Shown: one piece after another, positions 1 through 6,769 of the stretch | Layout of the letters: the number at the start of each line of letters is the position of its first letter | Position numbering within the stretch: the stretch's first letter is position 1 | Source of the DNA: Candidatus Fraserbacteria bacterium RBG_16_55_9 | GTDB taxonomy: Bacteria; Bipolaricaulota; Bipolaricaulia; RBG-16-55-9 | Assembly: GCA_001778455.1 (NCBI GenBank) | Contig: MFGX01000132.1 | Span: forward strand, 27,997 to 36,180 | Direction: 5' to 3' | Length of the DNA stretch: 8,184 bases | The notes under the pieces: generated by a model | Database searches by the model: none | The model's input: the letters and a program-made list of their open reading frames with translations, nothing else | What the model was told of the DNA's origin: nothing | Program-made: the position numbers and the translations under genes

Positions 1-644
1 GTTCGCACAACCAGATAGCCCGCCAAGAGTCCGAACGGAAATACGCCCAGAATCCAGAGTGGATCTATATGAAGTAGCGCGAATAATAGCGCTGTTAGAA
101 TAACAGCTCCGACGGAACCCATCCGAGCAGATAGACCCCGCAAGATGAAGCCCCGGAAGGCCAATTCTTCTGTGAGGCCCGGTCCTATACTGATGGCTGT
201 TGCATAGAGTGCATAAATTAGCGGATCCCCAAAACGAGACTGCCTTACCATATCGACCAGGCTCTCCGATAGGAGCCACGGTGCGACTTGGACCAGATAC
301 GATGTGAGTTGACTGACCACGAACCCCAAAGAGATGGAAGTCACGAGGGCCCAAGCATAGATTCTCGGACGAGAAGGCCGTAAGCTAAGCGTAGCTTTCG
401 TATTGAAGCGACCGAGCCGCAAGAAAGCCCAGATCAAGGCCACAGTAAGAGAAGCCTGAATCATCACCTCGAAGATGGTGCGCGTCTGCGCGCTCAGGTC
501 CTGAATTCTTATCCCCAGCCTGCTGAGCCCAAGTCCGATGAGGGCACCAGCGAGCAGGATGACCGCCACGAGCAAGAAAAAGAACCCAATCGCGTGGCGC
601 GCTTGTGGCAGACGGGATTCCATCTTTTCTACCGGGATCAACAT
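1..644 (-). CDS. CPBP-family intramembrane glutamic-type protease (CAAX protease-like), 3' end cut off by window edge
   Basis: The first 214 residues are visible and the frame is open to the window edge. The protein looks like a polytopic membrane protein: hydrophobic stretches lie at about residues 18-40, 57-75, 95-113, 177-192 and 196-213. The family signature is clear. The motif EELAFRG at residues 159-165 matches the EExxxR motif of CPBP/Abi proteins (related to Rce1), and FALLH at 188-192 gives the second motif (FxxxH). In this family the two Glu and the His form the intramembrane active site. The start is the ATG at 644-642, preceded by GAGAGGTGGT directly upstream; an in-frame ATG at codon 8 is less well supported. 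It is transcribed away from the molybdenum-hydroxylase operon, and nothing in the sequence ties the two functionally. Members range from prenyl-protein proteases to bacteriocin-immunity or regulatory proteases, so the substrate is unknown. The C-terminal part is missing only because the window ends. Confidence 0.87.
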   Translation of the reverse strand, partial: MLIPVEKMESRLPQARHAIGFFFLLVAVILLAGALIGLGLSRLGIRIQDLSAQTRTIFEVMIQASLTVALIWAFLRLGRFNTKATLSLRPSRPRIYAWALVTSISLGFVVSQLTSYLVQVAPWLLSESLVDMVRQSRFGDPLIYALYATAISIGPGLTEELAFRGFILRGLSARMGSVGAVILTALLFALLHIDPLWILGVFPFGLLAGYLVVR

Positions 645-654
645 ACCACCTCTC
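645..654 (-). promoter_or_regulatory. Ribosome binding site of the CPBP protease gene
   Basis: On the minus strand GAGAGGTGGT lies immediately before the ATG at 644. It contains a partial Shine-Dalgarno core (GAGAGG) about 4 nt from the start codon. It supports the ATG at 644 rather than the internal ATG seven codons later. Confidence 0.5.
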
Positions 655-658
655 TGGT

Positions 659-688
659 AGTATATCCGCCTCCGTAGGATATCGTTAA
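659..688 (-). promoter_or_regulatory. Possible sigma-70-type promoter of the CPBP protease gene
   Basis: On the minus strand TTAACG (688-683) and TATACT (664-659) are separated by 18 nt, giving 4/6 and 5/6 matches to the -35 and -10 consensus. The expected transcription start is near 652, leaving a leader of only about 8 nt that would cut into the ribosome binding site. For that reason this is a weaker call than the plus-strand promoter. Confidence 0.4.
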
Positions 689-710
689 GTTTCCCAGAGT
701 TTGGAGTTGA

Positions 711-740
711 TTGACGAAAGTGCTTCCTGAAGGATATACT
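711..740 (+). promoter_or_regulatory. Sigma-70-type promoter of the molybdenum-hydroxylase operon
   Basis: TTGACG at 711-716 (5/6 match to TTGACA) and TATACT at 735-740 (5/6 match to TATAAT) are separated by 18 nt. Transcription would start near 747, about 20 nt before the ATG at 768, which leaves room for the strong ribosome binding site at 756-764. The TTG of the -35 box is also in frame with the downstream gene. It should be read as promoter DNA, not as a start codon. Confidence 0.72.
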
Positions 741-755
741 CAACCCGCTCCAAGT

Positions 756-764
756 AAAGGAGGT
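756..764 (+). promoter_or_regulatory. Strong ribosome binding site of the [2Fe-2S] subunit gene
   Basis: AAAGGAGGT is a near-perfect complement of the 3' end of bacterial 16S rRNA, ending 3 nt before the ATG at 768. It decides the start codon of the downstream gene and is good evidence for a bacterial host. Confidence 0.85.
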
Positions 765-767
765 CCC

Positions 768-1289
768 ATGGCCAAGGCAGTAAAATTACGTAAGCCGCAG
801 GCTCAGAAACGTGGACCAGGCAAGACACCCGTATCTTTGAAAGTCAACCATGGGCTGCACACAATCTTTGTGGAACCTCGGCGCACATTGCTCGATGCTC
901 TACGAAAAGATCTGGGGCTCATAGGGACAAAGAAGGGTTGCGATGAGGGCACCTGCGGCTCGTGCACTGTCTTATTCGATGGGAAACCTGTGTATGCCTG
1001 TCTGATGCTGGCCATTGAGTGTGAAGGTCATGAGATCGAGACGATTGAGGGCCTTTCTCAAGGAGATCAGATCCACCCCATTCAACAAGCATTCATCGAG
1101 CACGATGCCTTTCAATGTGGCTTCTGCACACCCGGACAGATTCTATCCGTCAAAGCACTTCTGGATGCGAACCCGAGCCCGAGCGCCGATGACGTAAAAC
1201 GAGCCGTGTCAGGAAACCTCTGTCGCTGCGGAGCCTACCCGAAGATCGTGCAGGCTGCACTGAAAGCCGCTGAGCGCCTCAAGAGTTAG
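768..1289 (+). CDS. [2Fe-2S] iron-sulfur subunit of a xanthine dehydrogenase-family molybdenum hydroxylase
   Basis: This 173-residue protein is the electron-transfer subunit of a three-part molybdenum hydroxylase (CoxS / XdhC / HcrC / PaoA family). The N-terminal plant-ferredoxin-like domain binds one [2Fe-2S] cluster through Cys58, Cys63, Cys66 (C-x4-C-x2-C) and Cys78. The C-terminal helical domain binds the second through Cys117 and Cys120 (QCGFCTPG) and Cys152 and Cys154 (NLCRCG). All eight ligands are present, and length is normal for the family (about 150-175). Residues 2-19 form a basic, disordered-looking extension without a twin-arginine motif, so the complex should stay in the cytoplasm, unlike E. 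coli PaoABC. The start is the ATG at 768 because it follows a strong ribosome binding site and a promoter; a longer frame from TTG at 711 would translate the promoter. The molybdopterin subunit gene begins 5 nt after the stop codon. The substrate is set by that subunit, not this one. Confidence 0.95.
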   Translation: MAKAVKLRKPQAQKRGPGKTPVSLKVNHGLHTIFVEPRRTLLDALRKDLGLIGTKKGCDEGTCGSCTVLFDGKPVYACLMLAIECEGHEIETIEGLSQGDQIHPIQQAFIEHDAFQCGFCTPGQILSVKALLDANPSPSADDVKRAVSGNLCRCGAYPKIVQAALKAAERLKS

Positions 1290-1294
1290 AGATT

Positions 1295-3592
1295 ATGGCA
1301 AGAGTCGTCAAAACCCAAGTCGAGTTTGAGGGTCGCTTTTACGACGAATATGTAGTCATCGAAGGAGAGGATCTTCCAGCTTGGCGTGCCGATGAGAAAT
1401 TCTCCATCGTCGGCCAATCCCAGACCCGAATTGATGGCGTAGAGCGTGTGACGGGAGCCGCAAAGTTCACTCACGATATCCAGTTGCCGGGTATGCTCTA
1501 TGGGAAGATCTTGAGGAGCCCACATCCGCATGCTCGAATCAAGAGTATAGATACGAAAAGAGCAGAACGACTACCCGGTGTGCGTGCCGTGCTCCACTAC
1601 CAAAATGCACCGAAAATTCCCTGGCGCATGGGATTGACCCTTCTGTTTGATCAGACATTGCGTTATGCAGGCGACGAAGTCGCCTGCGTGATCGCAGATG
1701 ACGAAGAGATCTGCGAAGATGCCTTGGATCTCATCGAAGTGAATTACGAGGTTCTCCCCTTTGTACTGGATCCCGTCAAGGCGCTGGAGCCGGGTGCGCC
1801 CAAAGTGCATGACTCCGGCAACCTGTTTCAAGGAGCCCCGGAAATCTACGAGCGCGGCGAAATCGAAAAAGGTTTTGCGGAAGCCGATGTGATCGTGGAA
1901 GGGACATTTCGCACGCAGGTCGCCTTACACAACTGCATGGAGACGCACGGCAGTGTGGCGACCTGGGAGGGTGAATCGCTCACGATCTGGGATTCGACGC
2001 AGCACATCTTTGGTGTGCGTGATACCGTGGCTCAAGCGCTGAAGCTCCCCAAGCATAAAGTTCGCGTCAGAAAGCAGTACATGGGTGGAGGTTTTGGCAG
2101 CAAGAATTCTGCGGGCAAATATGCCGTCATGGCCGCCTTGGCCGCGAAAATGACAGGTCGACCCGTGAGAGTTGTGCTGGATCGCCATGAAGAGAATCTC
2201 GCGGCCGGCAATCGACCATCAAGCATTCAGACCCTCAAGGTCGGGGCGAAACGAGACGGTGCGCTTACGGCCATTTACCACAAGTCCATCGTCAACCTCG
2301 GCGCCTATACGGCCTGGGGCGGGGGAACCACGGGACCCACCCGCCGCCTCTACGTCTGCCCTCACATCAAGACCGAAGACGTTTGCGTCTTCACGAATTT
2401 GGGTCCGTTTAGCGCTTTTCGAGCCCCCGGCTACGTCGAGGGCACGTTCGCTCTGGAGTCGATGATAGATGAGCTGGCTCAGAAACTAAATCTTGACTCA
2501 CTAGAACTGAGACTTCGAAACTACGCAGAAATCGATCCAGCGACGGGTTGGCCCTACACCACGAAGGGCCTGAGGCAAGCGTATCACCGAGGTGCTACGT
2601 TGATCGATTGGCAGAAGCGCACCGCTCTCAAAGAGAAAGACTCTACAGACACAAAGAAGATCGGTTTCGGGATGGCTAGCCAGATTTGGGGTGGCAGCGG
2701 CGGCCCACCCGCATATGCGCTCGTCAAGATCAATCCCGATGGCACCGCTGTCGTCATCACAGGCACACAAGACATTGGCACAGGCACAAAGACAGCGTTA
2801 GCTCAGGTCGCTGCGGAAACACTCCATTTCCCAATCTCTCTTGTGAAAGTCGAGCTGGGGGACACACAACTCGGCGTCTATTCGCCGCTGAGTGCGGGAA
2901 GTATGACTCTCGCCTCTGTGGGACCCGCCGTGCGCGTGGCGGCCGAAGACGCCCGAAAGCAACTCATGGATGTAGCCTCACAAACGCTCGAAATGCCTTT
3001 GGATGAGTTGGAGATTGATCGTGGGGAGTTTCTCAATACGCGCACACGCGAACGCATCGCCATCAAGACGATCTTCGAGAAGCTTCAGAATTTCATGATC
3101 ATTGGACGCGGAGCCCGTGGGCCAAATCCCGAGAAGAAGAGCGTCAATACATTCGGTGCCCAGTTTGCGCAAGTGGAAGTGGACACAGAAACGGGGAGAG
3201 TATCGGTGCAGAAAATCGTCGCCGTGCACGAGTCCGGACGCGTGATCAATCCGCTAGCGATCAGTAGTCAACTGGAAGGCGGCATCATTCAGGGTCTGGG
3301 ATTTGCACTGACAGAGCAGCGTATTGTGGATGAGAGATTTGGCTTGGTACTGAACGGCAATCTGGAGATGTACAAGGTGCCCACAGCCCAAGATGTTCCC
3401 GAGATCATCACTGAAATGATTGATATGCCCGACCCTGAGGTGAACAATCTGGGCGTAAAGGGCGTGGGTGAACCACCGATCATCCCCACGGCTGGAGCGA
3501 TTGCCAACGCCGTAGCCGACGCCTTAGGCAGACGTATCTGCGAACTTCCGCTTACACCAGATCGCATACTCAAAGCACTGGAGTCCCAATGA
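1295..3592 (+). CDS. Molybdopterin-binding catalytic subunit of a xanthine dehydrogenase-family molybdenum hydroxylase
   Basis: At 765 residues this is a full-length catalytic subunit (CoxL / XdhA / PaoC / HcrA family), expected to bind the molybdenum-pterin cofactor and hydroxylate its substrate with water-derived oxygen, or run in reverse as in 4-hydroxybenzoyl-CoA reductase. The a/b-hammerhead domain starts near residue 38 (RIDGVERVTGAAKF, then HPHARI). Later come METH at 215-218 (usually MEPH), the cofactor motif GGGFGSK at 264-270, the loop AFRAPG at 374-379, GTQDIGTGT at 490-498, and GVGEPP at 723-728 with Glu726 as the expected active-site base. The loop is not AYRCSFR, so this is not form I CO dehydrogenase. 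RAPG resembles what I recall of PaoC/YagR-type enzymes, but the substrate stays open. Residues 1-37 form an acidic extension ahead of the usual family start. The ATG at 1295 has only a weak ribosome binding site, so translation is probably coupled to the upstream gene. Its last 4 nt overlap the FAD subunit gene. Confidence 0.94.
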   Translation: MARVVKTQVEFEGRFYDEYVVIEGEDLPAWRADEKFSIVGQSQTRIDGVERVTGAAKFTHDIQLPGMLYGKILRSPHPHARIKSIDTKRAERLPGVRAVLHYQNAPKIPWRMGLTLLFDQTLRYAGDEVACVIADDEEICEDALDLIEVNYEVLPFVLDPVKALEPGAPKVHDSGNLFQGAPEIYERGEIEKGFAEADVIVEGTFRTQVALHNCMETHGSVATWEGESLTIWDSTQHIFGVRDTVAQALKLPKHKVRVRKQYMGGGFGSKNSAGKYAVMAALAAKMTGRPVRVVLDRHEENLAAGNRPSSIQTLKVGAKRDGALTAIYHKSIVNLGAYTAWGGGTTGPTRRLYVCPHIKTEDVCVFTNLGPFSAFRAPGYVEGTFALESMIDELAQKLNLDSLELRLRNYAEIDPATGWPYTTKGLRQAYHRGATLIDWQKRTALKEKDSTDTKKIGFGMASQIWGGSGGPPAYALVKINPDGTAVVITGTQDIGTGTKTALAQVAAETLHFPISLVKVELGDTQLGVYSPLSAGSMTLASVGPAVRVAAEDARKQLMDVASQTLEMPLDELEIDRGEFLNTRTRERIAIKTIFEKLQNFMIIGRGARGPNPEKKSVNTFGAQFAQVEVDTETGRVSVQKIVAVHESGRVINPLAISSQLEGGIIQGLGFALTEQRIVDERFGLVLNGNLEMYKVPTAQDVPEIITEMIDMPDPEVNNLGVKGVGEPPIIPTAGAIANAVADALGRRICELPLTPDRILKALESQ

Positions 3593-4569
3593 AAAATTTC
3601 CAGTATGTCAACGCACCGGATGTTGAAGATGCAGTCTCGCTGCTGCAGGAGCCCGGTACAAAGGCTGTCGCTGGAGGAACAGATCTCCTCACAGAACTCA
3701 AGGAACGCATTAAAATGCCAGAGATCCTCGTAAACCTCAAGACGATCTCCGATATGAAATACATCCGTGAAGAGAAGGATGATCTACGCATCGGAGCGCT
3801 TGCGACGTTGAGCGAAATCGAGTTGCATCGCATGGTTCGGGAGAGATTTCCCATATTGAAAGAGGCGATCTCCGTGACGGCAACTCCTCAGTTGCGCAAT
3901 GCCGCAACGCTCGGCGGGAATCTCTGCCAAAGTGTGCGCTGCTGGTATTACCGTCACCCCGATGTGAAGTGTTGGCTCAAGGACGGAGACATGTGCTATG
4001 CCGAGGATGGAGTGAACAGCCGCCATGCGATCTTCGGCAACAGTACGTGCATAGCTGTGCACCCTTCGGATCTTGCGCCAGCGCTCATTGCGCTGGATGC
4101 ACGCATACGCATAGCGGGCTCCGAGGTCGAGGGAGAACTCTTGCTGGAAGAATTCTTCACTTTGCCCACAGAAACTCACCGCCAAAGCACGCTACTGGGA
4201 GCGGCGGACCTTGTGACTGAAGTGATCATCCCCCATCGCTTCGGGCCGTCCAATGGCGTGTATCTCAAAGCCATGGAGAGGGCAACCTGGTCGTTCATGC
4301 TCGTGAGCGCTGCCGTACAGCTCGAATGGAAGGGTGATCGCGTGAGAGAGGCGCGCATAGTGCTTGGCGGCGTCGCTGGCAAGCCTTGGCGTGTGCGGGA
4401 AGCCGAAGCGATGCTCCAAGGGCAAACTCTCAGCGAAGGGCTCGCCCAGAGTGTGGGAGAAGCGGCCGTCGCCAACGCAAAAGCCCTTAAACACAATGCT
4501 TACAAAATCCCTCTGGCACGCAATCTCGTCAAGCGTGGGTTGTTGGAATTGACCCGACGCAAAGCGTAA
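3589..4569 (+). CDS. FAD-binding subunit of the molybdenum hydroxylase, with a PaoB/HcrB-like [4Fe-4S] insertion
   Basis: This 326-residue protein is the flavin subunit (CoxM / XdhB / PaoB / HcrB family) that exchanges electrons with the outside acceptor or donor. The N-terminal FAD domain shows AVAGGTDLL at 26-34 and TLGGNL at 107-112, both flavin contacts. After Asn111-Leu112 the usual link is expanded: Cys118, Cys128, Cys136 and Cys154 (spacings 10, 8 and 18) precede HPSDLAPAL at 158-166. Such a four-cysteine insertion binds an extra [4Fe-4S] cluster in 4-hydroxybenzoyl-CoA reductase HcrB and in aldehyde oxidoreductase PaoB. The YYRHP, HAIFG and HPSD context fits the PaoB form better than HcrB from memory. 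Cys113 is also present but is probably not a ligand. The C-terminal CO-dehydrogenase flavoprotein domain covers about 220-320. The start ATG overlaps the upstream stop (ATGA) and has GGAG at 3580-3583. No maturation genes (XdhC/CoxI type) follow; the next gene is convergent, 6 nt away. Confidence 0.94.
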   Translation: MKNFQYVNAPDVEDAVSLLQEPGTKAVAGGTDLLTELKERIKMPEILVNLKTISDMKYIREEKDDLRIGALATLSEIELHRMVRERFPILKEAISVTATPQLRNAATLGGNLCQSVRCWYYRHPDVKCWLKDGDMCYAEDGVNSRHAIFGNSTCIAVHPSDLAPALIALDARIRIAGSEVEGELLLEEFFTLPTETHRQSTLLGAADLVTEVIIPHRFGPSNGVYLKAMERATWSFMLVSAAVQLEWKGDRVREARIVLGGVAGKPWRVREAEAMLQGQTLSEGLAQSVGEAAVANAKALKHNAYKIPLARNLVKRGLLELTRRKA

Positions 4570-4575
4570 TCCACC

Positions 4576-5217
4576 TCAAACTCCCACCTTCGGACAGAGC
4601 TCGTTCACCACGCATTCAGGGCACTTGGGCCTTTTGGGCACACAGATAGCCCGCCCATGATCTTTCATAAGCCAGGGGAATGGCTTCCAGTTGATCTTGG
4701 GAATGAGTTTCATCAGATCGCGCTCGATCTTCTCCGGGTCATAATCGCGGGTGAAACCTAGGCGTAGACTTAGACGAATCACGTGGGTGTCCACCACGAT
4801 GCCCTCGACTTTGTTGAATGCATTGATGAGAATGGCATTGGCCGACTTACGACCGATGCCCGGCAGCTGTATGAGTTCTTCCATCGTATCGGGAACTTTG
4901 CCACCGTATTGCTTAATGAGCATCTTACAAGCATTCTGAATAGCCTTCGCCTTGTTGCGAAAGAAATTCACTCGCTTGATGTCCTTTTCCAGTTGGGAGA
5001 CCGGCAGGTTCGCATAGTCAGGCGCCGACTTGTATTTCTTGAATAGCTTAGGAGTAACAGAGTTCACCAGCTCATCGCGCGCTTGAGCTGAAAGAATCGT
5101 CGCCGCCAAAAGCTCTAGAGGGCTACTGAAGTTGAGATAGTAGCGCGTGTTTGGGTATTTCGCCTTCAGTTTGCGGATGATCTTCGCTGCTCTCTCTCTT
5201 TCTCCCAAGAATATCAT
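4576..5217 (-). CDS. nth: Endonuclease III (DNA glycosylase/AP lyase)
   Basis: This is a 213-residue base-excision-repair enzyme that removes oxidised pyrimidines and nicks the DNA at the resulting abasic site. The helix-hairpin-helix motif is LPGIGRKSA at 118-126, with Lys124 as the catalytic lysine. Asp143 in VDTH (142-145) is the catalytic aspartate. Four C-terminal cysteines, Cys192, Cys199, Cys202 and Cys208 (C-x6-C-x2-C-x5-C), form the [4Fe-4S] cluster site. Length matches E. coli Nth (211). One small departure is SAQARD at 43-48, where SAQxTD is usual, so Thr is replaced by Arg47 near the DNA-facing Gln45. The start ATG overlaps the thiolase stop by 4 nt (ATGA), with GGGGAG directly before it, so translation is probably coupled to the upstream gene. 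It is the last gene of the leftward operon. Its link to acyl-CoA metabolism is positional only. Confidence 0.96.
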   Translation of the reverse strand: MIFLGERERAAKIIRKLKAKYPNTRYYLNFSSPLELLAATILSAQARDELVNSVTPKLFKKYKSAPDYANLPVSQLEKDIKRVNFFRNKAKAIQNACKMLIKQYGGKVPDTMEELIQLPGIGRKSANAILINAFNKVEGIVVDTHVIRLSLRLGFTRDYDPEKIERDLMKLIPKINWKPFPWLMKDHGRAICVPKRPKCPECVVNELCPKVGV

Positions 5218-6374
5218 CTCCCCAAAATATGCACACAGCCTACGGAGCCCGTCGCAAAGCGCCCAATGCCGACATTATGCTGAAGCGCAATCTCTGGATT
5301 TTTCACTTGAACCGGTCCTGCCTCGCCACGCAACTGCTCATATAGCTCCGCTATTTGGGCCGCCCCTGTCGCTCCGAGAGGATGTCCCTTAGCCAACAAT
5401 CCCCCGCTGGGGTTGATCGGCTTCTCGCCACCCAAGTGGACGTGGCCCTCATCAAGAAGTTTGACTCCTTGACCGGGTTCGGCAAACCCAAGATCTTCAT
5501 AGCTGATCAGTTCCGTAATACTGAAACAATCATGGATCTCGGCCACGTCAATGTCCTCTGGTTTCACTCCAGCCGTCTCATACGCTTGCTTCGCAGCATT
5601 TTGGCTGGCCCGAAAATTCGTGAGATCCCCGCCTCGCACAAAACTGTCTGTTGCCAGTCCCGAGCCCAAGACATAGACGGGATTGTCTGTATAACGCGTG
5701 GCAATGTCGGCTCTGGCGAGGATGAGCGCCGCCGCTCCATCTGTCACTGGGCAGCAGTCGTAGAGTCCCAGTGGGTACGAAACATACGGAGCGTTCACTA
5801 CATCCTCTACGCTGCATTCAAAGCGCAGATGTGCATGAGGATAGAGCGACCCATTGTGATGATTCTTCACACTCACCAGCGCAACTTGCTCCCGCGTGAT
5901 GCCATACTTGTGCATATATGCCGTCGCTCGCAGGCCGAAGAAAGCGGGCATCGTCACTCCCCGACCCATCCAGAGCCTCTTCAGATCAGCTCTTTGGAGG
6001 AGCCCTCCGGGTTCATCGTGCATCTTCTCTGCCCCTACGACAAGCACTACGTTATAGAGTCCCGCAGCCACTGAAAAGCACGCATTGCGGAAGGTGTCGC
6101 TTCCTGTAGCGCAGGCGTTTTCTACGCGCGTGATCGGAATGCCAAATAATCCTGTGGCATGAGATAAGACAAGACCGGAGTTGCCCATTGCCGGATAGAC
6201 CGTCCCATACCAAGCCGCCTCAATTTCCTTCGGATCGAGCCCCTTATCGACACTGGCGATGGCATTTAAGTATGCCTCCTCAATCATATCCTCCAAGCTC
6301 ATCGAAAAATGCTCACCGAAGTCGATCATGCCCGCTCCTACGATTGCGACCTTCCTACGCAAAGACTCGGTCAC
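5214..6374 (-). CDS. Thiolase family protein, SCP2/archaeal type (acetyl-CoA C-acyltransferase-like)
   Basis: This 386-residue protein has the full thiolase fold and all expected catalytic motifs. ENACATGS at 85-92 places the nucleophilic Cys88. HDCF at 281-284 gives the His and Cys of the SCP2/archaeal branch, and NPSGG at 321-325 with GHPLGATG at 330-337 gives His331. The C-terminus reads ALQHNVG, where classical thiolases have a CxG motif, and ends in CVHIL as in archaeal thiolases. It should form or cleave a 3-oxoacyl-CoA; acetoacetyl-CoA is the simplest guess, but chain specificity is not visible. The start is GTG at 6374, overlapping the DUF35 stop (GTGA), with GGAGGGG at 6381-6387 spaced 6 nt away. 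Archaeal thiolases of this type form a complex with DUF35 and HMG-CoA synthase, and BbsB of anaerobic toluene degradation pairs with the DUF35 protein BbsA. The gene order here suggests a similar complex. Confidence 0.92.
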   Translation of the reverse strand: MTESLRRKVAIVGAGMIDFGEHFSMSLEDMIEEAYLNAIASVDKGLDPKEIEAAWYGTVYPAMGNSGLVLSHATGLFGIPITRVENACATGSDTFRNACFSVAAGLYNVVLVVGAEKMHDEPGGLLQRADLKRLWMGRGVTMPAFFGLRATAYMHKYGITREQVALVSVKNHHNGSLYPHAHLRFECSVEDVVNAPYVSYPLGLYDCCPVTDGAAALILARADIATRYTDNPVYVLGSGLATDSFVRGGDLTNFRASQNAAKQAYETAGVKPEDIDVAEIHDCFSITELISYEDLGFAEPGQGVKLLDEGHVHLGGEKPINPSGGLLAKGHPLGATGAAQIAELYEQLRGEAGPVQVKNPEIALQHNVGIGRFATGSVGCVHILGR

Positions 6375-6769
6375 GCTGATCCCCTCCGGGGCTTGAACTT
6401 GTAGGAGTAGATATCGAGCCCGTTCTCCTCATACATGACTCGCAAGTCTGCTTCGACCTCTAGGCCGACTTGTACCTCTTCAGGGCGGCAGTCGATGATC
6501 TCGCCATAGACCCGTGCGCCCTCGTCGAACTCCACGACAGCGAGAGGCAGCGGTGTCTGAAAACCTTCTGGCAGGCGGTGCTGAATGACAAACGAGATGA
6601 TTTTGCCAAAGGGCTTCATCTGCAACTCTTCAAACTCAGCAGGAGCTGCGCCGCAGCGCTTGCATGTCCTCTTGCGTTCGGGGAAAGAAACCCAACCGCA
6701 GGATGTGCACTTATAGCCGATAAGTCGAGCGCTTTCTCGACTGATCCGCCAGACGAGAGGGCTCGTCAT
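6371..6769 (-). CDS. DUF35 Zn-ribbon/OB-fold protein, putative acyl-CoA-binding bridge of a thiolase complex
   Basis: This 132-residue protein has the two-part DUF35 layout. An N-terminal helix and rubredoxin-like zinc ribbon with Cys21-x2-Cys24 and Cys36-x2-Cys39 is followed by an OB-fold from about residue 50, ending in YSYKFKP (121-127), a typical end for archaeal members. In the archaeal thiolase/HMG-CoA synthase complex the DUF35 protein holds the two enzymes together and helps form a shared CoA-binding site; BbsA (toluene degradation) and ChsH2 (steroid side-chain degradation) play related partner roles. All four zinc ligands are intact. The start ATG at 6769 overlaps the stop of the HMGCS-like gene (ATGA) and has AGGAGG at 6776-6781, 6 nt upstream. 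Its end overlaps the thiolase start. That arrangement supports co-translation of equal amounts of the three partners. Catalytic activity of its own is not expected. Confidence 0.92.
   Translation of the reverse strand: MTSPLVWRISRESARLIGYKCTSCGWVSFPERKRTCKRCGAAPAEFEELQMKPFGKIISFVIQHRLPEGFQTPLPLAVVEFDEGARVYGEIIDCRPEEVQVGLEVEADLRVMYEENGLDIYSYKFKPRRGSA

Larger units (their letters stand above)
659..740. repeat. Inverted 9-nt repeat GGATATACT with a third partial copy in the divergent intergenic region
   Basis: AGTATATCC at 659-667 is the exact reverse complement of GGATATACT at 732-740, and each contains the -10 box of one of the two divergent promoters. A third copy of the core, AGGATAT, lies at 676-682 and pairs with ATATCC at 662-667 as an inverted repeat with a 9-nt gap. 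This could be an operator, or simply two similar -10 regions. Confidence 0.45.

Noticed and set aside
711..767. Extension of the [2Fe-2S] subunit gene upstream to a TTG start at 711
   Set aside because: The TTG is the first half of a good -35 box with a -10 box 18 nt downstream, and a near-perfect ribosome binding site precedes the ATG at 768. Translation from 711 would have to begin upstream of the predicted transcription start.
1295..3592. Carbon monoxide dehydrogenase (CoxL) as a specific call for the large subunit
   Set aside because: The active-site loop is AFRAPG rather than AYRCSFR (form I) or AYRGAGR (form II), so only the broader molybdenum-hydroxylase family can be supported.
3784..4185. 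A 133-codon minus-strand open frame
   Set aside because: It is antisense to the FAD subunit gene and covers its conserved flavin and cysteine motifs in another frame; no family resemblance is visible.
4570..4600. Possible terminator made from the CCACCT / CCCACC repeats at the convergent junction
   Set aside because: These are direct, not inverted, repeats and cannot form a hairpin; no T-run follows.
5355..6074. A 239-codon plus-strand open frame
   Set aside because: It lies wholly antisense to the thiolase gene, which has every catalytic motif. The translation shows no recognisable domain, so it is a shadow of the real gene.
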